Assembly: GCA_017451225.1 (NCBI GenBank)
Contig: JAFSPZ010000049.1
Location: forward strand, 1 to 64,000
DNA length: 64,000 bases
Origin: Muribaculaceae bacterium
Lineage (GTDB): Bacteria; Bacteroidota; Bacteroidia; Bacteroidales; Muribaculaceae
Direction of reading: 5' to 3'
The notes beneath the pieces are model-generated. The model did no database searches and was not told the origin of the DNA. It saw only the letters and a list, made by a program, of their open reading frames with translations. Below, one piece after another: positions 36,650-46,111 of the stretch (position 1 is its first letter; every line of letters begins with the position of its first letter). Both the position numbers and the translations under genes were made by a program.

Positions 36650-37903
36650 TTATTCAAACCTCATGGTCGAAGTAGGCTTAATAGATGAAATAATATAGGA
36701 CGGCCCTATAAGGGTGATATATGAAATCACAATAATCGCAATATTTAGTATTACTAGTGCCGGCACATTGATGCTGACTGGGACATAATTCATATAATAG
36801 GCATCAGGGTCGAGCTTAATTACATGTAAATATTTCTGAATTAAAGCCAAACCTATTCCCACAATGTTACCAATCAATATTGACTTGAAAATGAGCTTTT
36901 GAGTCAAGTAAATAAATATTTTCCTTATCGAGGCGTTTCCTGTTCCTATTGCCTTGAAAAGGCCTATCATCTTGATGCGCTCTAGCACAATCATGAGCAA
37001 TGCCGATATCAATGTGAATGATGATACAATAACCATGAGTACCAAAATTATAACCACATTCATATCAAGCATTCCTAACCATGTATAATAAGAGATATTG
37101 TTCTGGCGTGTACTTGTCACTGTATAGACAGTAGATGTGTCGTCATCCCCAAACGACTGCTCAGCCAGAACACCATACAGTTCATAGGAATCATGCTCAA
37201 TTTTGTCTATGTTGTCAAGATTAACTCCCACATAGTTTCCTTCATGCGCTTTCCAGTTATTGACGCTCTGCAGCAATGCGATGTTACCCACTATGAAAGC
37301 CTTATCAAATGTATCGAAGTCAGTGTTGAAAATGCCTACAATCTTGCAATTTCTCACCTTGACCTTGCTGTCTATGAAATAAGTGTAAATCTTATTGCCT
37401 ACATCAAGATTCAATTCATTGGCAATAGACTGTGATATCAAGATTTCTTGAGTGCTGTCAGGGTCTTCAAAATTAGGAATTCGGCCTTTGAGAAGATGCG
37501 ACTTGAGAAATGTAAAATCAAATTTATCATCAACGCCTCTAAACTGTAAACCTTTGAAATCTTCATCGGTCTTTAAAATAGCAGGTTTTTCAGCTATTAG
37601 AGAATAGGAGGTTATGCGTTGTACCAATGATGTGTCTTTCTTGAGCGCATTGTCCACCTCCCTTAAATCAACGACCGAATAATTATTGTCTATCCCAATT
37701 GCGCCATTCAATACTTTTAGGTGAGAATCGAGGCTGTTGATTTTAGTCGTAATCTCATGCTTGAATCCCAGCACTATAAAAACAGACAAAATCATAATGA
37801 CTATTGCCAGAATGATGCCGACCAATGCCACATTGAGGCTTGGCGAACCTTTCTCGCCACTACCCAATTTAAGTCTCGATGCTATGAAGAATTCAAACTT
37901 CAT
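36650..37903 (-). CDS. ABC transporter permease, FtsX/LolC-like
   Basis: A 417-residue inner-membrane protein with one N-terminal helix (about 22-46), a large periplasmic MacB_PCD-like domain (about 50-260) and three C-terminal helices (about 280-410). These form the FtsX-like permease fold of LolC/LolE and MacB. LolC/E extract lipoproteins from the inner membrane, and this is the most likely role, but no ATPase subunit (LolD) is beside it. A minus-strand -7 box TATTTTTG (37946-37939) lies 36 bases upstream. Confidence 0.85.
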   Translation of the reverse strand: MKFEFFIASRLKLGSGEKGSPSLNVALVGIILAIVIMILSVFIVLGFKHEITTKINSLDSHLKVLNGAIGIDNNYSVVDLREVDNALKKDTSLVQRITSYSLIAEKPAILKTDEDFKGLQFRGVDDKFDFTFLKSHLLKGRIPNFEDPDSTQEILISQSIANELNLDVGNKIYTYFIDSKVKVRNCKIVGIFNTDFDTFDKAFIVGNIALLQSVNNWKAHEGNYVGVNLDNIDKIEHDSYELYGVLAEQSFGDDDTSTVYTVTSTRQNNISYYTWLGMLDMNVVIILVLMVIVSSFTLISALLMIVLERIKMIGLFKAIGTGNASIRKIFIYLTQKLIFKSILIGNIVGIGLALIQKYLHVIKLDPDAYYMNYVPVSINVPALVILNIAIIVISYITLIGPSYIISSIKPTSTMRFE

Positions 37904-38033
37904 TCTTTATTTCAACCCCAACAGATATTAATAATTTGCAAAAATACTCATTTTTTCCTCTTCAATGGCATTTTTTGTTTTATTTTATGCCCCAATTTAT
38001 TAATTTTGCACGCTAAAACAAAAGTTTGTTTCA

Positions 38034-38579
38034 ATGCTAAGAAAAATTCTAGTTGTTATAATATCGCCCAAGGTTGGTTGGCAAATCATTGATGACAGCA
38101 GTAATTCCACTCAACGAGTGCTATCGAGTGTGTTTTTTCCGCTGCTAGCACTGTTAGCCTTGTCGTGCTTTGTACCAATGATTTATGACAGCACAACTAA
38201 CACACTTTCATCTTCACTGATGAATGCCATTGTATCGTTTTCAAAATTCATGATTACCTATTTCCTGTGCAGTTATCTGCTGTCAGGATTCTACCCTCAA
38301 TTTAACCGAAGTCATGTTGCCCAGGCAAAACTTAACAACTACATTATTTACAATCTTGCGTTTCTTATCATCCTCTCAATATTGTTGAACATACTTAATG
38401 CCGAGTTTTCGCCGTTATATTTCCTCTTTTTATACATGCCATACATGGCTTACCGTGGCACCGATTTCTTATGCATAAAGAGTGGGAGAAATTTCAAATT
38501 TGTCCTGATTTCATCGCTCATGATGCTGGCCCTTCCATTCATTATAGGGTGGATTCTTGATTCATTAATTAATAGATAA
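38034..38579 (+). CDS. YIP1-family integral membrane protein
   Basis: A 181-residue protein with five predicted helices (about 30-50, 65-85, 100-120, 125-145, 155-175) and the N-terminal I(I/V)SPKVGWQIIDD segment typical of bacterial Yip1/DUF1282-like proteins. The function is not known. A TAATTTTG -7 box (38001-38008) lies 26 bases before the start. smpB begins 22 bases after its end, so they may share a transcript. Confidence 0.75.
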   Translation: MLRKILVVIISPKVGWQIIDDSSNSTQRVLSSVFFPLLALLALSCFVPMIYDSTTNTLSSSLMNAIVSFSKFMITYFLCSYLLSGFYPQFNRSHVAQAKLNNYIIYNLAFLIILSILLNILNAEFSPLYFLFLYMPYMAYRGTDFLCIKSGRNFKFVLISSLMMLALPFIIGWILDSLINR

Positions 38580-38601
38580 CGACGCTTAACTTGTTTGTAC
38601 T

Positions 38602-39054
38602 ATGGCGAATAACAATATAAACATAAAAAATCGAAGAGCCACTTTCGACTATGAAATAGTTGAAACTTTCACAGCTGGTATTGTACTAACGGGTACTGAG
38701 ATAAAATCAATAAGGCAAGGAAAAGCTGGTCTTACCGATACTTATTGCATGGTAGAAAACAATGAGCTGTGGATGAAGGGAATGTATATTGCCGAATATT
38801 CCTATGGTTCTTACAACAACCATGCAACTCACCGTGACCGCAAATTACTGCTCAATCGCAAAGAGATTAACAAGATAGGCAAAGCGTGTCAGCAGCCTGG
38901 TTATTCAATCATTCCGCTACGGTTATTTATTGATGAGCGGGGATTGGCAAAAGTTGTGATTGCAATTGCGAGAGGTAAAAAACAATATGACAAACGCCAG
39001 TCAATAAAAGAACGTGAAGACAAGCGTGCAATGGATCGTTTGTTCAAGAAATAA
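38602..39054 (+). CDS. smpB: SsrA-binding protein SmpB
   Basis: A 150-residue protein that binds tmRNA and brings it to stalled ribosomes (trans-translation). The family start [14 protein letters not shown] (about residues 5-18), [19 protein letters not shown] near 33-51 and the basic C-terminus [21 protein letters not shown] (about 126-146) are all present. The tmRNA gene (ssrA) is not in this window. Confidence 0.96.
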   Translation: MANNNINIKNRRATFDYEIVETFTAGIVLTGTEIKSIRQGKAGLTDTYCMVENNELWMKGMYIAEYSYGSYNNHATHRDRKLLLNRKEINKIGKACQQPGYSIIPLRLFIDERGLAKVVIAIARGKKQYDKRQSIKEREDKRAMDRLFKK

Positions 39055-39087
39055 CAGAAGAAATAATAGGGGAGAGGTGCACTATTT

Positions 39088-39972
39088 TTAAAATATTGCA
39101 TTTATCGAAACAATACAAGCTCGTTCTTTTGGAATGTAGAATGGAGTTACAGCAACACTTGCAGTACTGCTCGTCTTTTCGTTGATTTTGAACAATTTAC
39201 GTTCAAAAGGCAGAAGCCAGTTCCCAATTCTAGCACTTAATATTCCAATACCAGCTCCCATAAGAACGTCATTAAGCCAGTGCCTATTGTTGTATAAACG
39301 CAAGAATGCCACACCAGTAGCTATGACATAACCAGCTGTTCCATAAATATTTCCATACTCCATGCGTAATAATTCGGCACCAGTAAACGCCAAAGCCACA
39401 TGACCACTTGGGAATGAATGATTGTCACTCATATCGGGACGATGCTCATGTATTGTATATTTCATACCATATGACATTGCTATCATTGCCATATGAGCTG
39501 TAGCTGATATTAGAAATCTCTCCTTGAAATTATGTTTTGATTTTATCCCAATACTTCCCATCAACAAATGCGCAGCCGATGGCACAAAACGCAAATAATC
39601 ATCGACTTTACAGCGGCTATCGCCACTCAAATCGGTCATTGCATCCTTTATCGACAAGTTTAAATTGTTATCATTGTCAAGGGCTCCTATAATACCTGTA
39701 ACCATAAACACTCCTGGAACTATAAGCTGTTTTGCGTTAAATTTGCTTGACGATAAGTAAGGAGTGGTGCAAATATTGAATTCTCGCGGAGTTATTTTGG
39801 GCAATGAGTCGTGACTTGAGATTTTATCAGCTGAATCGGAACTCGGCAATTTTTCCGAAATCTCAGTTTCTTGTAATACGGTAATCTGTTGAGAATATGC
39901 ACAATTAGGAATGGCTAAAATAATAACCATTAATAATAATGTTGTGACAATTATATTTATATATTCTCTCAT
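39088..39972 (-). CDS. PAP2-superfamily phosphatase, membrane-associated
   Basis: A 294-residue protein of the phosphatidic acid phosphatase type 2 family. The start is set at the ATG at 39972 (MREYINIIVT), giving an N-terminal signal or anchor helix ending near residue 27. The three catalytic motifs are present: KYTIHEHRP (KX6RP, about residue 182-190), PSGH (about 198-201) and RLYNNRHWLNDV (R-x5-H-x3-D type, about 235-246). Likely substrates are lipid phosphates or undecaprenyl diphosphate; lipid A phosphatases of Bacteroidetes also belong here, but the role is not resolved. Confidence 0.88.
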   Translation of the reverse strand: MREYINIIVTTLLLMVIILAIPNCAYSQQITVLQETEISEKLPSSDSADKISSHDSLPKITPREFNICTTPYLSSSKFNAKQLIVPGVFMVTGIIGALDNDNNLNLSIKDAMTDLSGDSRCKVDDYLRFVPSAAHLLMGSIGIKSKHNFKERFLISATAHMAMIAMSYGMKYTIHEHRPDMSDNHSFPSGHVALAFTGAELLRMEYGNIYGTAGYVIATGVAFLRLYNNRHWLNDVLMGAGIGILSARIGNWLLPFERKLFKINEKTSSTASVAVTPFYIPKERACIVSINAIF

Positions 39973-40020
39973 TATAAAGAAAACTCTCAAAAAGAAAGTA
40001 CTTGTTATCCTTTGAATTTA

Positions 40021-40051
40021 CAAAAATAGTCCTTTATCATGGCAATTCAAA
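40021..40051 (-). promoter_or_regulatory. Promoter of the PAP2 gene
   Basis: On the minus strand TATTTTTG (40028-40021) is preceded by TTTG (40051-40048) with a 19-base spacer, an exact match to the consensus. Transcription starts near 40014, about 40 bases before the gene. Confidence 0.6.
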
Positions 40052-40194
40052 ACAATTCACTTTCAAAACCAATTCTTTTAATCTTTATTTTCATTGCTTT
40101 GTTTTATAATCAGTATTATGTTAAATAAGAAGTAGAATATATTGCATGTTCCATTTTAATACCCTATTTAGGATAAAAAACGAGGAAATATTTG

Positions 40195-40202
40195 TAATTT
40201 TG
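40195..40202 (+). promoter_or_regulatory. -7 box upstream of the DAHP synthase/chorismate mutase gene
   Basis: TAATTTTG lies 26 bases before the start codon. No clear -33 TTTG was found at 19-21 bases, so this is a partial match. Confidence 0.4.
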
Positions 40203-40227
40203 CAAAATCATTTATAAAAGAACTATC

Positions 40228-41313
40228 ATGAGTTCCAAACTATTACAGGACATAGAAACGTTTGAAGACTACGGACATCCTTTAATTATAGCCGGTCCAT
40301 GCAGTGCCGAATCTAAAGAACAAGTTCTAACCACTGCTCACGAACTAAATAAAATTGGAATCAATATATTTCGTGCCGGTTTGTGGAAACCGCGCACTCT
40401 CCCCAGTTCATTTGAAGGCGTAGGCCAACAAGGACTTGAATGGCTCATTGAAGTCAAACATCAAACAGGAATGCGTGTTGCTACCGAAGTGGCTACTCCA
40501 CTGCACGTTGAAGCTTCTTTAAAGGCAGGAATAGACATTTTGTGGATTGGGGCAAGAACTGTAACCAATCCTTTTGCAATGCAAGAGATAGCCGATGCTC
40601 TTTCAGTAAACCCCGACGTTATAGTTCTTGTAAAAAACCCCATCAACCCCGATATTGATTTATGGATTGGGGCTTTACTCAGAGTTTACAATGCAGGAAT
40701 AAGAAAACTTGGCGCTATACACCGCGGTTTCAGCACCTATGGTAACCACATTTTCCGCAACTCTCCTCAATGGAACATTCCCATTGAATTACATCGCCGA
40801 ATACCACATCTGCCCATTTTGTGTGATCCATCTCACATGGGCGGCAAACGCGAGTACATCCCTACCCTATCGCAATCGGCTCTTGATATGGGTTTTAACG
40901 GCCTATTTATTGAGTCGCATTGCAATCCCGACAAGGCATTGAGTGACAAGGAACAGCAAATAACTCCAAACCAACTCAACACCATCATCAATTCTTTGGT
41001 AATCAGAGAAAAAGGCTTTGCAACAACCGAGTTGAACTTATTGCGAGAACTAATTGACCAGTGCGACAACGAACTGCTCGAAGTTCTTGCTAGAAGAATG
41101 CACATAAGTCGTCAAATCGGTACTCTTAAGAAAGATCACAAACTCCAAGTCGTACACACCGACCGATATAACAGCATACTTAACAAAATGATTGAGCAAG
41201 GTGACAAACTTCAAATGAATCCAGAATTCATTAAAAAAGTGATGAGTGCCATTCATGAGGAATCGGTAAGACAACAAATCCAGATTCTAAATAAAAACGA
41301 CAAAAACAATTAG
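40228..41313 (+). CDS. Bifunctional DAHP synthase / chorismate mutase (type II)
   Basis: A 361-residue fusion enzyme of aromatic amino-acid synthesis. Residues 1-260 are the class I DAHP synthase (condensing phosphoenolpyruvate and erythrose-4-phosphate), with AGPCSAES (about 21-28) and RAGLWKPRTLPSSFEGVGQQG (about 50-70, first 20 cited loosely). Residues about 268-355 are an AroQ-type chorismate mutase: LRELIDQCDNELLEVLARRM with the Arg/Glu positions of the helix bundle. The fusion is standard in Bacteroidetes, where the mutase domain also transmits feedback by the aromatic end products. No other aromatic genes are nearby. Confidence 0.92.
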   Translation: MSSKLLQDIETFEDYGHPLIIAGPCSAESKEQVLTTAHELNKIGINIFRAGLWKPRTLPSSFEGVGQQGLEWLIEVKHQTGMRVATEVATPLHVEASLKAGIDILWIGARTVTNPFAMQEIADALSVNPDVIVLVKNPINPDIDLWIGALLRVYNAGIRKLGAIHRGFSTYGNHIFRNSPQWNIPIELHRRIPHLPILCDPSHMGGKREYIPTLSQSALDMGFNGLFIESHCNPDKALSDKEQQITPNQLNTIINSLVIREKGFATTELNLLRELIDQCDNELLEVLARRMHISRQIGTLKKDHKLQVVHTDRYNSILNKMIEQGDKLQMNPEFIKKVMSAIHEESVRQQIQILNKNDKNN

Positions 41314-41411
41314 AAAAGCAATATCTTACAGAAATAATGTCCTTTTTATGATTATTAATGTTCTTGATTGGTCTATTTACCCTCATTTTAAGTAAATTTC
41401 ACCCTATAAAC

Positions 41412-41442
41412 TTTGTGGTATCGGTGATTTTTCGCAACTTTG
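41412..41442 (+). promoter_or_regulatory. Promoter of the lpxD-lpxC/fabZ-lpxA operon
   Basis: TTTG (41412-41415), a 19-base spacer and CAACTTTG (41435-41442), one base off TAnnTTTG, fit the consensus. Transcription would begin near 41448, 26 bases before lpxD. Confidence 0.5.
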
Positions 41443-41473
41443 CAAGTTATTTTTTTACAGGCATATTAGACCA

Positions 41474-42520
41474 ATGAATTTTAGTTTAACAATTGCAGAA
41501 CTGGCAGCACTCATCAATGGTGAAATAGAAGGTGATTCTAAAGCCATAATTAATGGGTATGCCAAGATTGAAGAAGCAACAGAAGGTTGTCTCACATTCC
41601 TCGCCAATCCTAAATACACTCATTTCATCTATTCTACAAAAGCTACAGCAGTCTTAGTTAGAAAAGATTTTGTGCCCGAGCATCCAATTAACATCAATCT
41701 CATCAGAGTTGATGATCCTTATGAAACCCTTGCCAAATTGCTTAATTTAGCCAATAGCCAACTTCCGGTCAAGCAAGGCATTGAGAATCCATCTTTCATT
41801 GATGAAACAGTCAAACAAACCGAGGGACTGTATGTAGGCGCTTTCGCCTACATTGGCAAGAATGTTAAATTGGGCAAAAACGTCAAGGTTTATCCACAAG
41901 TTTACGTTGGTGACAATGTGACTCTGGGCGATGACGTCATTCTATATCCTGGTGTGAAAATCTATCATGGTTGCCGCATTGGGAATCGATGCATTATCCA
42001 GGCTGGGGCTGTAATAGGTGGCGATGGTTTCGGCTTTGCACCCAAGGAAGATGGAACCTATGAGAAAATTGCACAAGTTGGTATAGTTATTCTTGAGGAC
42101 GACGTTGAAATTGGCGCCAACACCACAATCGACCGAGCTACAATGGGAGCAACCATTGTTAAACGTGGCACAAAACTCGATAACCTCATCCAAGTTGCAC
42201 ACAATGTAGAGATTGGCGAGAACAATGTAATGGCAGCTCAAGTGGGTATTGCTGGTTCAACTAAGATTGGAAATCACAATATGGTAGGCGGCCAAGTTGG
42301 CTTTTCTGGTCACATCACTGTGGGTGATAACAACGGTATTGGAGCTCAGTCGGGATTACCCAAGAGCATTGGCAACGGCCTCCAGATAATAGGTTCTCCC
42401 CCCGTAGGCATTAGAGAATATTACAAAAATTACTTATATACACAGCGATTGTCAGAAATGGCTCACGAAATCAAAGACCTTAAGAAGGCAATCGACAATC
42501 TCACAAAAGATAATCAGTAA
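41474..42520 (+). CDS. lpxD: UDP-3-O-(3-hydroxyacyl)glucosamine N-acyltransferase
   Basis: A 348-residue enzyme of lipid A synthesis (third step), adding an acyl chain from acyl carrier protein. An N-terminal uridine-binding domain (about 1-100) is followed by a left-handed beta-helix of hexapeptide repeats (IGKNVKLGKNVKVYPQVYVG and so on). The catalytic His lies in IQVAHNVEIG (about residues 239-248). The C-terminus is a helical extension. It is 10 bases from lpxC-fabZ in a three-gene lipid A operon. Confidence 0.95.
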   Translation: MNFSLTIAELAALINGEIEGDSKAIINGYAKIEEATEGCLTFLANPKYTHFIYSTKATAVLVRKDFVPEHPININLIRVDDPYETLAKLLNLANSQLPVKQGIENPSFIDETVKQTEGLYVGAFAYIGKNVKLGKNVKVYPQVYVGDNVTLGDDVILYPGVKIYHGCRIGNRCIIQAGAVIGGDGFGFAPKEDGTYEKIAQVGIVILEDDVEIGANTTIDRATMGATIVKRGTKLDNLIQVAHNVEIGENNVMAAQVGIAGSTKIGNHNMVGGQVGFSGHITVGDNNGIGAQSGLPKSIGNGLQIIGSPPVGIREYYKNYLYTQRLSEMAHEIKDLKKAIDNLTKDNQ

Positions 42521-42530
42521 TTCAGAATAT

Positions 42531-43922
42531 ATGAAACAAAAAACTCTCAAGACTCCATTTAGCGTTAGCGGCAAGGGGTTACACTCTGGCCTTAACGTGG
42601 AGGCAACGTTTAAGCCCGCTCCAGAGAATACTGGCTACATTTTCAAGCGCATTGACCTTCAAGACGCTCCAGTGATTGAAGCACTTGCCGAAAACGTGAT
42701 TGAAACCAATCGCGGTACTGTCATTGCTTGCAAGACTAATAAAGACGTAAAGGTTGGAACTATAGAGCACTCTATGGCCGCACTCTATGCCGCTGGAGTT
42801 GATAACTGTATAATTGAGATTAACGCACCCGAAATGCCCATACTCGACGGCAGCGCAATTCAATACAGCGAGAAGATTGAAGAAGTTGGTCTTCAAGAGC
42901 AAGCTGCCGAACGTGAGTTTTATGTGGTGAAACAGCGTATCAAGGTAGTTGACGAAGCAACAGGCTCTTCACTTATTGTTTTGCCCGACGACGACTTCTC
43001 TATCGACACAATGATTGAGTTTGAATCTCCAGTGCTGTCCAACCAGTTTGCATCGCTCACATCAATTGCTGATTTCAAAGACGAGATTGCCAGCAGCCGA
43101 ACTTTTGTATTTGTACGCGAAATCCTTCCTCTTGTCGACAACAATCTCATTAAGGGCGGCGACCTTGACAATGCTATTGTTATCTACGACAAGAAAATGA
43201 GCCAAGAAGAACTTGACAAAATAGCCGATGTTGCAGGTGCCCCACACATACCTAATGACCAATTAGGTTATCTTAACCACAAACCACTAACCCATCCTAA
43301 TGAGCCTGCACGCCACAAGCTGCTTGATGTTATGGGTGACTTAGCCTTAATAGGAAGACCACTGAAGGGACGCATAGTAGCCACTAGACCGGGCCACACA
43401 ATCAACACCCGCCTCTCAAAGCAGATTCGCAAGGAGCTACGCTATCAAAATGTTCAGGCACCACTTTATGACCCCAATAAGGCTCCTGTCATGGACATCA
43501 ATCGCATCAGGGAACTACTACCCCATCGCTATCCCATGCAGTTGGTCGACAAAGTAATAGAAATCAGCGACAATTATATTGTTGGCGTGAAAAACGTGAC
43601 AAGCAACGAGCCCTTCTTCCAGGGTCATTTCCCACAAGAGCCCGTGATGCCTGGTGTGCTGCAGATTGAAGCCATGGCACAAGTTGGAGGCCTGCTAGTG
43701 CTTAGCAGCGTTGACGACCCCGAGCGTTATTCAACCTATTTTATGAAGATTGACAATGTGAAATTCCGCCAGAAGGTTGTACCTGGCGACACACTTATTT
43801 TCCATATATCATTCATGACACCGTTGCGCCGTGGATGTGCTGTAATGAAAGGTTATGCCTTTGTAGGTGAAAAAATTGTGAGTGAAGTAGAATTTATGGC
43901 CCAAATTGTTAAGAACAAATAA
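42531..43922 (+). CDS. lpxC-fabZ: Bifunctional LpxC deacetylase / FabZ dehydratase
   Basis: A 463-residue natural fusion typical of Bacteroidetes. Residues 1-300 are LpxC, the zinc-dependent UDP-3-O-acyl-GlcNAc deacetylase: GKGLHSGL near 14-21, the zinc His in GTIEHSMAALYAAG (about 76-89), DGSAIQY near 107 and the second His/Asp set in HKLLDVMGDLAL (about 262-273). Residues 315-463 are FabZ, the (3R)-hydroxyacyl-ACP dehydratase: LLPHRYPMQLVDKV (about 328-341) and the catalytic FFQGHFPQEPVMPGVLQIEAMAQ region, with His and Glu. The fusion pairs lipid A and fatty-acid synthesis, which compete for hydroxyacyl-ACP. Confidence 0.96.
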   Translation: MKQKTLKTPFSVSGKGLHSGLNVEATFKPAPENTGYIFKRIDLQDAPVIEALAENVIETNRGTVIACKTNKDVKVGTIEHSMAALYAAGVDNCIIEINAPEMPILDGSAIQYSEKIEEVGLQEQAAEREFYVVKQRIKVVDEATGSSLIVLPDDDFSIDTMIEFESPVLSNQFASLTSIADFKDEIASSRTFVFVREILPLVDNNLIKGGDLDNAIVIYDKKMSQEELDKIADVAGAPHIPNDQLGYLNHKPLTHPNEPARHKLLDVMGDLALIGRPLKGRIVATRPGHTINTRLSKQIRKELRYQNVQAPLYDPNKAPVMDINRIRELLPHRYPMQLVDKVIEISDNYIVGVKNVTSNEPFFQGHFPQEPVMPGVLQIEAMAQVGGLLVLSSVDDPERYSTYFMKIDNVKFRQKVVPGDTLIFHISFMTPLRRGCAVMKGYAFVGEKIVSEVEFMAQIVKNK

Positions 43923-43940
43923 TACAAAAGTTTTTTTGAA

Positions 43941-44720
43941 ATGAATATATCACCACTTGCTTATATCAGCGAGAATGCTATGATTGGTAAAAACGTCACT
44001 ATAGGACCGTTTGTTACCATCGATGAGAATGTAGTAATTGGCGACGGAACTATTATTGATTCTAATGCTGTTATTCACTCGGGTGCACGAATTGGCAACA
44101 ACTGCCACATCCATTCGGGTGCCGTTGTAAGCGACATTCCGCAAGATCTCAAGTTTAAAGGAGAGGACAGCCTTACAATCATAGGCGACAACACTAGCAT
44201 TCGTGAGTTTGTAACCATACATCGAGGCACTGCATCTAAAGGCAAAACCGTCATAGGCGACAATTGTCTCATTATGGCTTATTGTCATGTGGCGCATGAT
44301 TGTATCTTAGGCAATAATGTGATTATGTCCAACACTGTGCAACTGGCTGGCGAAGTTGAAGTCGACAATTGGGCTGTTATCGGAGGCGGAGCACTCATAC
44401 ATCAGTTCACTAAAATAGGTCCTCATGTGATGGTTCAAGGCGGAACTTTGGTCAACAAAGACATTCCTCCCTATGTAATGGTTGGACGCTATCCCATGTC
44501 CTACGAGCGAGTAAACTCAATCGGTCTGCATCGACGTGGTTTCAGCAATGACCAGATAAACGGAATCCAAGACATTTACCGCGCTTTATATATGTCGGGG
44601 TTGAACACAAGCGATGCACTTAAAAAAGTGGAGGCCGAACTGCCTCAATCTCCCGAACGTGACGAAATCGTCAACTTTGTTAAGAATTCCAAGCGAGGCA
44701 TAGTGAGAATGGGTATTTAA
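43941..44720 (+). CDS. lpxA: Acyl-[ACP]-UDP-N-acetylglucosamine O-acyltransferase
   Basis: A 259-residue first enzyme of lipid A synthesis. The beta-helix of hexapeptide repeats (about 1-185) carries the catalytic His in MAYCHVAHDCILGNN (about residues 112-126). The HRGTASKGKTVIGDN segment precedes it. The C-terminal helical domain (about 190-259) is complete. It lies 18 bases after lpxC-fabZ; the next steps (lpxH/lpxB) are not in the window. Confidence 0.96.
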   Translation: MNISPLAYISENAMIGKNVTIGPFVTIDENVVIGDGTIIDSNAVIHSGARIGNNCHIHSGAVVSDIPQDLKFKGEDSLTIIGDNTSIREFVTIHRGTASKGKTVIGDNCLIMAYCHVAHDCILGNNVIMSNTVQLAGEVEVDNWAVIGGGALIHQFTKIGPHVMVQGGTLVNKDIPPYVMVGRYPMSYERVNSIGLHRRGFSNDQINGIQDIYRALYMSGLNTSDALKKVEAELPQSPERDEIVNFVKNSKRGIVRMGI

Positions 44721-44750
44721 CAACCCACTTCACACAATATAATAATATAC

Positions 44751-44777
44751 CGGACAAGGCTATTGAGCTTTGTCCCG
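44751..44777. terminator. Terminator between lpxA and a convergent TPR gene
   Basis: CGGACAAGGCT and AGCTTTGTCCCG form a stem with G-T pairs and a 4-base loop, followed by TTATTTCTTC. It is 31 bases after lpxA stops and 22 bases before the convergent TPR gene ends. Confidence 0.65.
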
Positions 44778-44798
44778 TTATTTCTTCTATATAAACCA

Positions 44799-46013
44799 CT
44801 ATAGAAGGTCGAGCTTATTGCTACCCATCACATAGTAGATGCGACTCAATATATTCTTTAGAGCCTCATTTCTGGGCATGAGTTTATATGCCTTCTCAAG
44901 ATAAGGCAATGCCTCTTCATATAGAGCCTTAGCCTTGGCCGACTTATGGTCGTTGTTCTCAATAGCCTTATTATAAAGAGCCTTACCCAAGTCAAAAAGT
45001 GCTATGGGATGCTCTTCATTCAGCTTTACAGCCTTTTTATAGTAAGGCAGTGCTTCATCTATTCCTTTCTCTATCTCAATTAACTGCCCTTTAAGATCAT
45101 AGTAATCAGCAACAAGAGAGTCACTTTGAATCACTTCATCCAGTAATGAATTGGCCTCTACATAGTTCTTGCTCTTGAGATAGTGGTTTATCAAAATGTG
45201 GACATAGCGCGGATCTTTCGAGCCGAGCATGTCGTGCGCCTCATGAGCCACACTTACCAGGTAAATTGTATCCTGCTGCTTAATCAGTGCCTCAATCCAA
45301 GTGTCGTAGAGCGCTTTTTTTCTATAGCCACGATTACGTGCATTTGCCAGTTGAATCACCGCTTTATCATATTCTTGGGCTTGATAGGCGGCAAGACCTT
45401 GAAAAAAGCGGTTATATCCTATTACCGAATCGGGTTCAGCAACTTTTTTATTCTTAGCCCATTCACTAGTGGCTATTTCGCAATAGATATCCCAAGCCCT
45501 GTAGGCATGCTCCCAATCGTTTGCAAGATAAAAGTCGCCCGCCACAGCGCTATAATCTACCATGTGGTCCACTACCCTATTAACAATATCTTGCGAATAC
45601 TTGGTTTTTACTTTGCACTTCTTTGTTTTCTTGTCAATAATAGGATTACCTTTCTTGTCAGTCATTTTAACCGAATCTTTGACAAGTGCAACTTGAAACT
45701 TATCATATCCGTCAATCAACGCCAAACCAGCCTCTACAGGATTCACCTTCTCACCAAGAGCCTTGTTATTCAACATCTTGTCATATATAGAATACTGGAT
45801 TTTGCCTGCAATCCACCATGGCTCAGCCTTATCTTTAGTTTCTTCGTTCTCAAGGGTTTTGGAGATTTTTTTCAGCGAGTTCTTGTAATTGTCAACTGTG
45901 AGCGAGAGCCCACCAATCTCTTTCTTCACCTCATTGACAAGGCGTTGCTGCGCAGCAACCCATATCATACCACTTGCGATAAAGATTAATACAAGAACAG
46001 TTTTTTTCATCAT
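44799..46013 (-). CDS. Secreted TPR protein (second of two tandem paralogs)
   Basis: A 404-residue TPR protein. I start at 46013 (MMKKTVLVLIFIASGM), with 46010 equally possible; both give a signal peptide ending IWVAAQ. The mature chain holds helical repeats, for example YYDLKGQLIEIEKGIDEALPYYKKAVKL near 295-325. Segments such as KKTKKCKVKTKYSQDIV and ANARNRGY match the upstream TPR gene, so the two are tandem copies. A large inverted repeat (46025-46067) sits just before its start. The function is unknown; a binding scaffold in the periplasm is plausible. Confidence 0.82.
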   Translation of the reverse strand: MMKKTVLVLIFIASGMIWVAAQQRLVNEVKKEIGGLSLTVDNYKNSLKKISKTLENEETKDKAEPWWIAGKIQYSIYDKMLNNKALGEKVNPVEAGLALIDGYDKFQVALVKDSVKMTDKKGNPIIDKKTKKCKVKTKYSQDIVNRVVDHMVDYSAVAGDFYLANDWEHAYRAWDIYCEIATSEWAKNKKVAEPDSVIGYNRFFQGLAAYQAQEYDKAVIQLANARNRGYRKKALYDTWIEALIKQQDTIYLVSVAHEAHDMLGSKDPRYVHILINHYLKSKNYVEANSLLDEVIQSDSLVADYYDLKGQLIEIEKGIDEALPYYKKAVKLNEEHPIALFDLGKALYNKAIENNDHKSAKAKALYEEALPYLEKAYKLMPRNEALKNILSRIYYVMGSNKLDLL

Positions 46014-46024
46014 TATTATTTTTA

Positions 46025-46067
46025 AACGCTGTGCACAACATAATGAAAACATGATGTGCACAGCGTT
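46025..46067 (-). repeat. 13-base inverted repeat before the downstream TPR gene
   Basis: AACGCTGTGCACA (46025-46037) and its exact complement (46055-46067) flank a 17-base loop. It lies in the gap between the two TPR genes and ends 11 bases ahead of the downstream start codon. In the transcript it would form a stable hairpin. It lacks a real T tract, so attenuation, RNA processing or a protein-binding site are all possible. Confidence 0.7.
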
Positions 46068-46111
46068 ATATAGAATTACTATTAATAAAACTTCAAATCA
46101 ATGTAATACAA

